A DNA stretch of 64,000 nt, from the NCBI RefSeq assembly GCF_028473745.1, contig NZ_CP101137.1, positions 6,696,001 to 6,760,000 on the forward strand, written 5' to 3'. A model generated the notes under the pieces. The model was not told the origin of the DNA and did no database searches. It saw nothing but the letters and a program-made list of their open reading frames with translations. This document shows positions 48,653-56,857 of the stretch, piece after piece. Position 1 is the first letter of the stretch; the number at the start of each line of letters is the position of its first letter. A program made the position numbers and the translations under genes. Source of the DNA: Streptomyces sp. M92. Its GTDB lineage: Bacteria > Actinomycetota > Actinomycetes > Streptomycetales > Streptomycetaceae.

Positions 48653-49615
48653 TCAGAGGGCGTTGGTGGCGCGCAGCAACTGCCAGACCGCACCGGGGCG
48701 GGGCCTGCCGCGGAAGGCGATGTACTCCGGCAGGACCACGTGCGGGGCCCACTTCTGCTTGTACTCGAGCTGGGAGGCCGCCGGGTAGATCACGTCGCCG
48801 CGCTCGGCCAGGAGACGGGTGAACCGGGTGAACATGCGGCTGGCACCCGGTAGTTCGTGCTCCGGGTCGAGCCCGGTGAACGGGGTGAAGCCGAAGTGCA
48901 GCCAGCCTGCACCCTCGGCGGTCAGCCGTTCCATGACGGTGGCGTTGAGCGCCTCCATCACGCCGGGCGGAGCGTCGGGGCGGCGCCGGCTGAGGTCGTG
49001 CAGCCAGCCGGAGCGGCTGCCGTAGACCGGCGAGTAGTTGATGTAGCCGACCGTCTCGCCGTCGATCCGGCCGACGAACAGACGGCGGTGCCTCTGCAGG
49101 CTCCCGTTGCGCTGGCCGACGAGGAAGCGCAGCTCCTTGGCGTGCCGGCCCTTGTCCCGCAGCCAGCCTTGGTCGATCCGGTCCAGTTCGGCGCAGTCGT
49201 CGCCGGCCATGACCTCGGCGACCTCCAGGCCCGCCCGCCGGGCGCGCGAGATCTTGTTCCGCAGCCGGACGAACCGTGAACCGCGCAGCGTGAAACGGCT
49301 CAGGTCGACCGCGTACGACGCCCCGAGCTGGTTGACCGTGAAGCCGTGCGCCGCGTACAGCTCGGCGTCCGCCCGCTGCAGTTGCACGGCGACCAGACGG
49401 CGGCCGGCGTGGGCGGCGAACGCGTCCAGCAGGCGTCCACGGTGTTCCGGCGCGGTGAACGGGCCGCCGAATTGCAGTACGTAGCGGCCCGAGGTGCGAT
49501 AGGCGCAGGCGCCGTCGAACCCGCCGTCGTGGAAGTAGGCGTTCCCGCTGTTGAGGGCGAGAAAGGAACTGGGGTTGTCGCTGTGCGCGGCGAGTGTGTC
49601 AAGCACGGACGGCAT
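48653..49615 (-). CDS. DUF2156 (LPG_synthase_C-like) putative aminoacyltransferase
   Basis: A 320-residue GNAT-like protein related to the C-terminal catalytic domain of MprF lysyl-phosphatidylglycerol synthases. Signature stretches are SSFLALNSGNAYFHDGGFDG at the start, VRLRNKISRARRAGLEVAEV, the ELDRIDQGWLRDKG segment, YINYSPVYGSRSGWLHDLSR and GAGWLHFGFTPFTGLD near the end. Such domains transfer an amino acid from aminoacyl-tRNA. There is no membrane domain, so the acceptor is probably a small molecule. The GGAGGACGCCG before the ATG supports the start; its 5' end overlaps the membrane-protein gene by 17 bp, implying coupling. VlmA of valanimycin synthesis is, as I recall, a comparable enzyme. 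Confidence 0.8.
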   Translation of the reverse strand: MPSVLDTLAAHSDNPSSFLALNSGNAYFHDGGFDGACAYRTSGRYVLQFGGPFTAPEHRGRLLDAFAAHAGRRLVAVQLQRADAELYAAHGFTVNQLGASYAVDLSRFTLRGSRFVRLRNKISRARRAGLEVAEVMAGDDCAELDRIDQGWLRDKGRHAKELRFLVGQRNGSLQRHRRLFVGRIDGETVGYINYSPVYGSRSGWLHDLSRRRPDAPPGVMEALNATVMERLTAEGAGWLHFGFTPFTGLDPEHELPGASRMFTRFTRLLAERGDVIYPAASQLEYKQKWAPHVVLPEYIAFRGRPRPGAVWQLLRATNAL

Positions 49616-50105
49616 CGGCGTCCTCCACGGAAGTCCGCGCGGCGGCGCTTTTACCCGCGTCCGCCGCCGAGTGGTACCGCTGCTCGAACCTGCGGAACTC
49701 CGGGGTGGTTTCCGGCTCGAAGGCGACACCGAAGGGTTTGAGGGAGTTCCCGAAGAGGGCCCGGTCGCCCATGAGGTGGATCGGGAGGGCCAGCAGTGCC
49801 CATTCCGGTCGGACGAACAGCGCCCACGCCCCGGCCAGGACACCCGCTGTGACCAGGCTGTGCATCGTGTTGTAGGCCACGTAGCAGCCGCGCGGAACGT
49901 GTCCGTCCGGGCTGCGCCGGAAGGCGATCGCGCCGGGCAGGTATCCGACGACGTCGATCACCGCGAACAGCAGCACGAAGACGGCCCAGCGGATTTCCGT
50001 GTGGTGCTGGAATGCGAGCACGAGCGATACGGCGAGAAAGCCCAGCCATTCGAGTCGGGAGAGAGCGAAGGTGGTCTTCGTCTCGAAACGGTTCTTGGCG
50101 TCCAC
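49599..50105 (-). CDS. Small polytopic membrane protein (DUF4260-like pattern)
   Basis: A 168-residue protein with four predicted helices at about residues 20-36 (WLGFLAVSLVLAF), 40-58, 80-98 and 101-115. The conserved-looking part is CYVAYNTMHSLVTAGVLAGA followed by ALPIHLMGDRALFGNSLKPF, a Y-N-x-x-H ... H-x-x-x-D-R pattern like that of DUF4260 proteins; the polar His/Asn/Asp residues in membrane helices suggest an enzyme or metal site rather than a simple anchor. First gene of the right block, overlapping the DUF2156 gene by 17 bp. In valanimycin-type systems a membrane protein (VlmO) is implicated in N-N bond formation. Confidence 0.72.
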   Translation of the reverse strand: MDAKNRFETKTTFALSRLEWLGFLAVSLVLAFQHHTEIRWAVFVLLFAVIDVVGYLPGAIAFRRSPDGHVPRGCYVAYNTMHSLVTAGVLAGAWALFVRPEWALLALPIHLMGDRALFGNSLKPFGVAFEPETTPEFRRFEQRYHSAADAGKSAAARTSVEDADAVRA

Positions 50106-50180
50106 GGGCGCTCCTGGATTGCGCGTACGATTCCGGGGCGCGACGTCGGCCCGCCCCCTCGCTGTGGTCCTTCACCCCGG

Positions 50181-50212
50181 TTTACGCACCAAGGGGTCCA
50201 ACCCCTCGTAAA
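50181..50212. promoter_or_regulatory. Nested inverted repeats, candidate MocR operator
   Basis: AGGGGT-cca-ACCCCT (50192-50206) is a perfect inverted repeat. It is flanked by TTTACG (50181-50186) and CGTAAA (50207-50212), a second inverted pair with unequal spacing. It lies in the 162-bp divergent region between the right biosynthetic block and the MocR gene, about 75 bp before each start. Confidence 0.6.
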
Positions 50213-50267
50213 GTGTGGGTGCTTGAGATGACGTGGTGCAGACATGATGTTCGGGGGGACTTCTTTC

Positions 50268-51713
50268 ATGAAGCCGTCGACCGGTCCGGGCGGGCCTTTG
50301 GGCTCCGCCGCCGCCAGCGCGGCCTGGGAGTTGCTGCTGCCCGCCGCCTCGGCACCGGCACGCGCGCGTGGCCGCGCCCTGCAGGAGGCCCTGCGCGACG
50401 CGGTCCGCTCGGGCCGGCTCACGCCGGGCACCCGCCTCCCGTCCAGCCGGGACCTGGCGGCCGACCTCAAGGTGTCGCGGGGGCTGGTGACGGAGGCCTA
50501 CGAGCAGCTGACGGCCGAGGGCTATCTGCGCAGCGGGCGGGGCGCGGGGACGTGGGTGGGGGACGCCGTACGGGCCGCTCGTCCGCGCGCGCGTGATCTC
50601 GCCCCGCGCTCCCCCGCCGATCGCGTCGACTTCGTGCCGGGGACACCGGATCTGTCGCTCTTCCCGCGCTCGGCGTGGGCCGCCGCGCAGCGGGGCGTGC
50701 TGACGGAGCTGCCGCACGACAGCCTCGGCTATCCCGACCCGCGCGGGCTGCCCCGGCTGCGGACCGCGCTGGCCGGACTGCTCACCCGGCGCCGGGGCGT
50801 GGTGGCGGACCCGGAGCGGCTCGTGGTCGTCTCCGGAGTGGCGCAGGCGACGGCGCTGCTCGCGAGCGTGCTCCACGCGCGCGGGGTGCGTACCGCGGGC
50901 GTCGAGGACCCCGGCAGCCCGCAGCACGACGACCTGTACGCGTCGGCGGGCGTGGACACCGTGCCGCTGCCGCTGGACGACGAGGGGCTCGCCCTGGGCC
51001 CGCTGCACGACTCGGGGGTCCGGGCGGTCGTGACGACGCCGGCCCACCAGTTCCCCACCGGGATCGCCTACTCCGCGCGGCGGCGCGGCGAACTGCTGGA
51101 CTGGGCACGGTCCGTGGACGGCCTCGTCCTGGAGGACGACTACGACGGCGACTTCCGGTACGACCGTGCCCCCGTGGGCGCACTCCAGGGGCTCGACCCG
51201 GAACGCGTCGCCTACACGGGTTCGGTCAGCAAGTCGCTCGCTCCGGGACTGCGGCTGGGCTGGCTGCTGGTTCCGGAGTGGCTGGCAAACGACGTCGTCG
51301 AGCGCAAGCGCACCACGGATCTCGGGCATCCGGCCCTCGACCAGGCACTCTTCGCCCGCTTCGTGGAACGCGGCGACTACGACCGCCAACTGCGCGCCTG
51401 TCAGCGCGCCTACCGTGAGCGGCGCGACGCCCTGGTGGCCGCCTTGGAGGAGTACTTTCCCGGCTCGCGGGTGTCCGGCATCGCCGCCGGGCTCCACGCC
51501 ATCGCCACCCTCCCCGAGCGGTACGGCCCCGAGGGGCGCTTCCTCGCGCGCGTGACGGAGGCCGGGGTCGCCGTGCGTTCGCTGGCGGAGTACACGCACG
51601 GCGCGGATGGTGACGCCGCGGCGGCGAAGGAGGTGCGGCTGGTGCTGGGCTACGCGCACCTGACACCGAGCCGGATCCGCGCGGGGGTGGAGATGATGGG
51701 CAGGGCCGTGTGA
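50268..51713 (+). CDS. MocR/PdxR-family regulator (GntR HTH fused to aminotransferase fold)
   Basis: A 481-residue MocR protein. The GntR winged helix is at about residues 30-95 (LQEALRDAVRSGRLTPGTRL, SSRDLAADLKVSRGLVTEAY), the linker at about 95-125, and the class I aminotransferase-like domain at about 130-470, including TTPAHQFPTG, LEDDYDGDFRYD and the PLP lysine in VAYTGSVSKSLAPGLRLGW. These regulators sense PLP or an amino-compound aldimine. It is divergent from an operon containing an aminotransferase and could control it. The ATG at 50268 has GGGGGGA nine bases upstream; an ATG 24 bp earlier does not. Confidence 0.9.
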   Translation: MKPSTGPGGPLGSAAASAAWELLLPAASAPARARGRALQEALRDAVRSGRLTPGTRLPSSRDLAADLKVSRGLVTEAYEQLTAEGYLRSGRGAGTWVGDAVRAARPRARDLAPRSPADRVDFVPGTPDLSLFPRSAWAAAQRGVLTELPHDSLGYPDPRGLPRLRTALAGLLTRRRGVVADPERLVVVSGVAQATALLASVLHARGVRTAGVEDPGSPQHDDLYASAGVDTVPLPLDDEGLALGPLHDSGVRAVVTTPAHQFPTGIAYSARRRGELLDWARSVDGLVLEDDYDGDFRYDRAPVGALQGLDPERVAYTGSVSKSLAPGLRLGWLLVPEWLANDVVERKRTTDLGHPALDQALFARFVERGDYDRQLRACQRAYRERRDALVAALEEYFPGSRVSGIAAGLHAIATLPERYGPEGRFLARVTEAGVAVRSLAEYTHGADGDAAAAKEVRLVLGYAHLTPSRIRAGVEMMGRAV

Positions 51714-51756
51714 CGCGGGGCGGGTGAGGGGCTTCCACGCGCGCGGGCGGCCGGTT

Positions 51757-51778
51757 GTTCACACGGAGTTTCCGTGAC
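51757..51778 (+). promoter_or_regulatory. PHO box upstream of phoD-like gene
   Basis: GTTCACACGGA (51757-51767) followed directly by GTTTCCGTGAC (51768-51778) are two 11-nt direct-repeat units of the Streptomyces PhoP binding consensus (GTTCACC-type). The box lies about 90 bp before the phosphatase start, so phosphate-starvation control by PhoP is expected. Confidence 0.7.
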
Positions 51779-51865
51779 CGCCGCGCCGCACCAGTAGGTC
51801 TGGCCGTGCACACTGGCCTCGTCACCGGCCGGATCCCGTCCCTGGAAGTCCCTGGAGGCGCATCC

Positions 51866-53452
51866 ATGTCACACCGTCCGTTGCCCGGCCGCCGCAGCGT
51901 GCTGCGCGGCTCCCTCGCCGCGTCGGCGGCCCTGACCCTGCCCGCGGCCCTCGGCGCCGCGCCGGCGTTCGCGCGTTCCGGGCGGCCGGGTGCGGGCTGG
52001 GGCGTGCAGACGGGAGACGTGACCTCCCACTCGGGTCTGGTGTGGGTACGGTCCGACCGGCCGGCCCGGATGATCGTCGAGACGTCCGCGACCGAGTCGT
52101 TCCGCAACCCGCGCAGATGGCGCGGCCCGCTGCTCGGGGCCGGCACGGACTTCACCGGCACGACCCGGCTGCGCGGCCTGCCGCCCGGCGAGCAGATCCA
52201 CTACCGCGTGCTCCTCGCCGACCCGGACGACCCGCGCCGCACCGGCGAGCCGGTGCCCGGAACGTTCCGCACGGTGCCGGTCCGACGGCGCGAGTCGGTG
52301 CGCTTCGTGTGGTCCGGCGACCTGGCCGGCCAGGGCTGGGGCATCAACCCGGACATCGGCGGCTACCGCGTCTACGACGCGATGGGCGCCCTGGACCCGG
52401 ACTTCTTCCTGTGCAGCGGCGACAACGTCTACGCCGACGGGCCCATCGCCGCGACGGCCGAGCTGCCGGACGGAAGCACCTGGCGGAACATCACCACCGA
52501 GGAGAAGTCCAAGGTCGCCGAGACCCTGGCCGAGTTCCGCGGCAACTTCCGCTACAACCTGCTCGACGAGAACCTGCGCCGCTTCAACGCCCGGGTGCCG
52601 TCGGTCGTCCAGTGGGACGACCACGAGGTCCGCAACAACTGGTACCCGGGTCAGACGATCGCACAGACGGACGGCCGCTACACGGAGAAGAGCGTGGACG
52701 TGCTGGCCGCCCGGGCCCGGCGCGCGTTCGCCGAGTACTTCCCGGTCTCCACGCTGCGCCCCGGCGCGCGGGAGGGCCGCGTGCACCGGGTGCTGCGCCA
52801 GGGGCCGCTGCTGGACGTGTTCGTGCTGGACATGCGGACGTACCGCAACGCCAACTCCTCCGGCGACCAGAGCGTTGACCCGCAGGGCATCCTGGGCCGC
52901 GAGCAGTTGGAGTGGCTCAAGCGGGAGCTGTCGCGCTCGCGCGCGGTGTGGAAGGTCATCGCCGCCGACATGCCGATCGGCCTGGTCGTGCCCGACACCG
53001 GCGAGGGGCGGGCGAACATCGAGGCGATCGCGCAGGGCGACCCCGGCGCGCCCCTGGGGCGTGAACTGCAGATCGCCGAGCTGCTGCGCTTCGTCAAGCA
53101 CCGGCGGATCACCGGCACGGTGTGGCTGACGGCCGACGTGCACCACACCTCCGCCCAGCACTACCAGCCCTCGCGTGCCGCCTTCACCGACTTCGAGCCG
53201 TTCTGGGAGTTCGTGTCCGGGCCGCTCAACGCGGGTGCCTTCCCGGCCAGCGCCCTGGACGGGACCTTCGGCCCGGAGCGGGTGTTCGTGAAGGCACCGA
53301 CCGCCTCCAACGTCTCGCCTGCGGAGGGCTACCAGTTCTTCGGCGAGGTCGAGATCGACGGTGACAGTGCCGAGATGACGGTGCGTCTGCGCGAGCAGGA
53401 CGGCACGGTGCTGTTCACGAAGGTGCTCCAGCCGGGCCGCGTCGGCCAGTAG
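51866..53452 (+). CDS. phoD: PhoD-family alkaline phosphatase, Tat-exported
   Basis: A 528-residue secreted phosphodiesterase/phosphatase. The twin-arginine signal GRRSVLRGSLAASAALTLPA covers residues 8-35. An N-terminal PhoD_N domain (about 40-145) precedes the metallophosphatase core: FVWSGDLAGQGWGIN, FFLCSGDNVYADGP, VVQWDDHEVRNNWYPG and WLTADVHHTSAQHY carry the expected Asp, Asn and His metal ligands. It releases phosphate from phosphodiesters and monoesters outside the cell. A PHO box upstream and a 12-bp hairpin terminator downstream make it a single-gene unit of the Pho regulon. Confidence 0.92.
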   Translation: MSHRPLPGRRSVLRGSLAASAALTLPAALGAAPAFARSGRPGAGWGVQTGDVTSHSGLVWVRSDRPARMIVETSATESFRNPRRWRGPLLGAGTDFTGTTRLRGLPPGEQIHYRVLLADPDDPRRTGEPVPGTFRTVPVRRRESVRFVWSGDLAGQGWGINPDIGGYRVYDAMGALDPDFFLCSGDNVYADGPIAATAELPDGSTWRNITTEEKSKVAETLAEFRGNFRYNLLDENLRRFNARVPSVVQWDDHEVRNNWYPGQTIAQTDGRYTEKSVDVLAARARRAFAEYFPVSTLRPGAREGRVHRVLRQGPLLDVFVLDMRTYRNANSSGDQSVDPQGILGREQLEWLKRELSRSRAVWKVIAADMPIGLVVPDTGEGRANIEAIAQGDPGAPLGRELQIAELLRFVKHRRITGTVWLTADVHHTSAQHYQPSRAAFTDFEPFWEFVSGPLNAGAFPASALDGTFGPERVFVKAPTASNVSPAEGYQFFGEVEIDGDSAEMTVRLREQDGTVLFTKVLQPGRVGQ

Positions 53453-53473
53453 GTCCCGTAGCCTGTCCGTGGT

Positions 53474-53506
53474 GTCGCGCACCGGCGTCATCCCCCGGTG
53501 CGCGAC
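53474..53506. terminator. Hairpin terminator after phoD
   Basis: GTCGCGCACCGG (53474-53485) and CCGGTGCGCGAC (53495-53506) form a perfect 12-bp stem with a 9-nt loop, 22 bp past the stop codon. Confidence 0.85.
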
Positions 53507-53578
53507 CCGACCGGCCCCTTGGGCGAATTGCCGCGAATACCCCCGGAAGCCTTCTTTACCCATCCGTCACAGGGCGTT

Positions 53579-53588
53579 CGTGATCACG
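53579..53588. promoter_or_regulatory. CGTGATCACG palindrome upstream of the ACT-GNAT gene
   Basis: A perfect 10-bp palindrome 26 bp before the start codon, overlapping the probable promoter area. A repressor site is possible; no specific regulator can be named. Confidence 0.35.
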
Positions 53589-53614
53589 CAACACCGTTCC
53601 TTCACAGTGGCCGC

Positions 53615-54982
53615 ATGAGTCGAGACATGTCCGAAGTGACGGATGCCGTGGCCCGCCTCGTCGAGCACGGCCCCGGGGTGCCCGTGACGCTGCTGCTGGC
53701 ATCGGTGGCGGCGCTGATGACCACGGCGGGCTTCCGGAGTCGGTGGTCACGGCGCCACGGACACGCACCGCCGGCGGACGATACCGGCTCCCGGCCGCCG
53801 TCCGCGGCGGTGGCCGGGAGCCGGGTCGGCGCCGAGCCCGGCGACGCGGGGGCGACGCGTGCCGCGACCGGTGACGGCGCCGCCGACACCGCTCTGTGGC
53901 GGATGCGGACGACGGTGCGCGACGCGCCGGGGTCGCTGGCCGCGCTCTGCGCCGCTCTCGCCGAACGGCGGGTCGACATCCTGAGCCTGCAGACGCACCC
54001 GCTGGCCGAGGGCACGGTGGACGAGTTCCTGCTCCGTGCTCCCGGCGAACTGACGGCGTCCGGGCTGACCGACGTGGTCTCGGCGGCCGGCGGTGCCGAC
54101 ACGTGGACCGAGCGGGCGGACGCCCACGACCTGGTGGACGCCCCGACCCGGGTGCTCGCCCTGGCCGCCCGTACGGCTCAGGACACGGCGGAACTCCCCT
54201 TGGCCCTCAGGCAGTTGCTGGGCCGCTGCACCATCCGGTCGCTGCCCGCGTCGGCCGTGCGAGGTACGGCCGGGGACGTGCCGCCGCAGGGTTCGCTGGA
54301 GGACACCGTGCTGCGGCTGCGCGCCCCGGAGGGCGGGGTGATCAGTGTGGAGCGGCCGTATCTGCCGTTCACCCCGGCCGAGTTCGCCCGCGCGCGGGCC
54401 CTGGTCGAGCTGGACGCCCGGCTCGGTCCGCGCGTCCCGCGCGGCCGGGACGTGCTGACGCTGCCCGAGGGAAGCGACATCACCGTCCGCCGGGCCGACA
54501 CGCGTGACGTCCCGGCGGCGAAGGCGATGCACGAGCGCTGCTCCGCGCGGACGCTCGGCATGCGGTACCACGGCCCGGTCGGGGACGCCGACCGGTACCT
54601 CGGCCATCTGCTCAGCCCGCGCTTCGGCCGCACCCTCGCCGTACAGACGGCGTCGGGCCGGATCGTCGGGCTCGGTCACCTGCTGTGGGACGGGGACGAG
54701 ACGGAGGTCGCGCTGCTGGTGGAGGACGCGTGGCAGCACCGGGGCATCGGCGGCGAACTCCTCGGCCGGCTCGTGGCCATGGCCGCCGAGACGGACTGCG
54801 CGAGCGTGTACGCGGTGACGCAGGCGTCGAACACCGGCATGGTCGCCGCGATGCGCGGCCTGGGCCTCCCCCTCGACTACCAGATCGAGGAGGGGACCCT
54901 GGTGATCACGGCGCGCCTGGACCCGGCGGCCCGGGCCGCGGCACGGCTGCCGCGCGGGGAGCGGATCGGCAAGGACTGCTGA
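53615..54982 (+). CDS. Membrane-anchored ACT-GNAT acetyltransferase
   Basis: A 455-residue protein. One N-terminal membrane segment (VPVTLLLASVAALMTTAGF, about residues 21-39) is followed by an Ala/Gly/Asp-rich linker, an ACT domain (about 93-165: MRTTVRDAPGSLAALCAALA, RRVDILSLQTHPL), a second ACT-like half (about 165-260) and a C-terminal GNAT domain (about 290-440: ITVRRADTRDVPAAKAM, LLVEDAWQHRGIGGELLGRL). ACT domains usually bind amino acids, so the acetyltransferase is probably amino-acid regulated. Target unknown. A start 4 codons later is possible. Confidence 0.8.
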   Translation: MSRDMSEVTDAVARLVEHGPGVPVTLLLASVAALMTTAGFRSRWSRRHGHAPPADDTGSRPPSAAVAGSRVGAEPGDAGATRAATGDGAADTALWRMRTTVRDAPGSLAALCAALAERRVDILSLQTHPLAEGTVDEFLLRAPGELTASGLTDVVSAAGGADTWTERADAHDLVDAPTRVLALAARTAQDTAELPLALRQLLGRCTIRSLPASAVRGTAGDVPPQGSLEDTVLRLRAPEGGVISVERPYLPFTPAEFARARALVELDARLGPRVPRGRDVLTLPEGSDITVRRADTRDVPAAKAMHERCSARTLGMRYHGPVGDADRYLGHLLSPRFGRTLAVQTASGRIVGLGHLLWDGDETEVALLVEDAWQHRGIGGELLGRLVAMAAETDCASVYAVTQASNTGMVAAMRGLGLPLDYQIEEGTLVITARLDPAARAAARLPRGERIGKDC

Positions 54983-55002
54983 GCCGCCCCCGCGGGGGAG
55001 GC
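54983..55002. terminator. Convergent hairpin
   Basis: GCCgCCCCC-GC-GGGGGaGGC, with a perfect CCCCCGCGGGGG centre, overlaps the stop region of the ACT-GNAT gene and ends just before the stop of the convergent PLP gene. Confidence 0.5.
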
Positions 55003-55003
55003 G

Positions 55004-56227
55004 TCAGTCGGCCCGCGCCAGCGCCTCCCGCGGCGGGATCGCCCCGGCGGCCGGCTCCCCCAGCGCCTGGTCCAGGTCGGCCCACAGGTCCTCGACGTCC
55101 TCCAGGCCGACCGACAGCCGCAGCAGCCGGTCGCCGACCCCGGCGTCCCGGCGGTCGTCGGCGTCCACGATGCGGTGGCTGATGGACGCCGGGTGCTGGA
55201 TGAGCGTGTCGACGCTGCCGAGGCTGACGGCGGGGGTGATCAGGCGCACCCGGCGGATCACCTCGTGCGGGTCGCCGTGGACCTCGAAGGAGACCATCGC
55301 GCCGCCGATGCGCGGATAGCGCACGCGGGCCACCCGCGGGTCGGCGGCGAGCCGCTCGACGAGTGCGGCGGCGTTCGCGGAGGCGGCCCGGACCCGCACG
55401 GGCAGGGTGGACAGCCCGCGCAGCAGCAGGTAGCCGGCCAGCGGGTGCAGGACGCCGCCGGTGGCGAAGCGGACCTGCCGCAGCCGCCCGGCGAACTCCT
55501 CGTCGCAGGCGACCACGCCGGCCAGCACGTCCCCGTGCCCGCCGAGGTACTTGGTGGCGCTGTGCAGCACCAGCCGGGCGCCGTCCTCGGCGGGCCGCTG
55601 GAGCACGGGGGTGGCGAAGGTGTTGTCCACGAGCAGCGGCACCGACCCGCAGGCGTGGGCGACGGCCTTCAGGTCGACCTCGGCCAGCGTGGGGTTGGCC
55701 GGCGACTCCACGAGCACCAGGCCGGTGTCGGGCCGCAGCGCGTCGGCGATGCCGGCCGGGTCGGTCCAGGTCACCTCGGACCCGAGCAGCCCGGCGGTCA
55801 GCAGGTGGTCGCTGCACCCGTAAAGGGGCCGTACGGCGACCACGTGGCGCAGTCCCATCGAGGCGCGGGCCAGCAGGACGGCGCTCAGGGCGGCCATGCC
55901 GCTGGCGAAGGCGACGGCGGACTCGGTGCCCTCCAGCCGGGCCAGGGCCGTCTCGAAGCGGGCGACGGTCGGGTTGCCGAGGCGTCCGTAGACCGGCGGG
56001 CCGTCCGGGTCGGCGCCGGTGGTGGCGAACGCGTCGATGCGGGCGGCCTCGCCGCGGCTGTCGTACGACGGGTAGGTCGTCGACAAGTCGATGGGCGGGG
56101 CGTGCAGTCCCCGGGCCGCGAGATCGTCGCGGCCGGCGTGCACGGCCTCGGTGGCCAGTGCCCTGCCCGTGGGTGCGGTGGAGCGTACGTCGTCGGGTGG
56201 TGACGTGTGCGTGCGCGCGGATTCCAT
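55004..56227 (-). CDS. Cys/Met-metabolism PLP enzyme (cystathionine/methionine gamma-lyase type)
   Basis: A 407-residue trans-sulfuration enzyme. The N-terminal ATEAVHAGRDDLAARGLHAP, PPVYGRLGNPTVARFETALA and SAVAFASGMAALSAVLLA match the family, as do VESPANPTL, VDNTFATPVLQRP and the PLP lysine in LHSATKYLGGHGDVLAG, and SLGSVDTLIQHPASISH near the end. Whether it acts as gamma-lyase, gamma-synthase or methionine gamma-lyase cannot be decided. The divergent AsnC/Lrp gene 60 bp away is its probable regulator, an arrangement common for methionine and cysteine lyases. Confidence 0.88.
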   Translation of the reverse strand: MESARTHTSPPDDVRSTAPTGRALATEAVHAGRDDLAARGLHAPPIDLSTTYPSYDSRGEAARIDAFATTGADPDGPPVYGRLGNPTVARFETALARLEGTESAVAFASGMAALSAVLLARASMGLRHVVAVRPLYGCSDHLLTAGLLGSEVTWTDPAGIADALRPDTGLVLVESPANPTLAEVDLKAVAHACGSVPLLVDNTFATPVLQRPAEDGARLVLHSATKYLGGHGDVLAGVVACDEEFAGRLRQVRFATGGVLHPLAGYLLLRGLSTLPVRVRAASANAAALVERLAADPRVARVRYPRIGGAMVSFEVHGDPHEVIRRVRLITPAVSLGSVDTLIQHPASISHRIVDADDRRDAGVGDRLLRLSVGLEDVEDLWADLDQALGEPAAGAIPPREALARAD

Positions 56228-56287
56228 GGATCGAAGGGTGAACACCGACCGGACTGTCGGGACCGGAACCCGTGGTACGTTCGGCCG

Positions 56288-56779
56288 ATGGCGGATTCTG
56301 TCGTACTGGATCCGGTCGATCTTCATCTGCTGCGGCTGCTGCAGAACGACGCCCGGACCACCTACCGCGATCTCGCCGCCCAGGTCGGGGTCGCCCCGTC
56401 GACCTGCCTGGACCGGGTGGCCCGGCTGCGGCGGGCCGGGGTGATCCTGGGGCACCGGCTGGAACTGGACCCCGCCCGGCTGGGGCGCGGCCTCCAGGCG
56501 CTGCTGTCGGTGCAGGTGCGGCCGCACCGGCGGGAGCTGGTCGGGCCGTTCGTGGACCGGATCCGGGCGCTCCCGGAGTCGCGCACCGTCTTCCACCTCA
56601 CCGGCCCGGACGACTACCTGGTCCACGTCGCGGTCGCGGACATGGCGGACCTGCAACGACTGGTCCTGGACGAGTTCACCTCCCGGCGGGAGGTCGCGCG
56701 CGTCGAGACGCGGCTGATCTTCCAGCAGTGGGAGTGCGGCCCGCTGCTGCCGCCCGCCGCGCCCGACGGCACGCCCTGA
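56288..56779 (+). CDS. Lrp/AsnC-family regulator
   Basis: A 163-residue feast/famine regulator: HTH at about residues 8-60 (LDPVDLHLLRLLQNDARTTY, RDLAAQVGVAPSTCLDRVAR) and a RAM/AsnC ligand domain at about 75-150 (LLSVQVRPHRRELVGPFVDR, VFHLTGPDDYLVHVAVADM). It senses an amino acid, probably sulfur-containing given the divergent PLP lyase gene. The ATG at 56288 begins the conserved part. Confidence 0.9.
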   Translation: MADSVVLDPVDLHLLRLLQNDARTTYRDLAAQVGVAPSTCLDRVARLRRAGVILGHRLELDPARLGRGLQALLSVQVRPHRRELVGPFVDRIRALPESRTVFHLTGPDDYLVHVAVADMADLQRLVLDEFTSRREVARVETRLIFQQWECGPLLPPAAPDGTP

Positions 56780-56857
56780 GCGAAATCCGGCCGCCCGCGG
56801 CGACGGCCCGGGGAAAGCGGGCTGACGCGGCACCGGGATCCGTACGAGGATGTCCGC

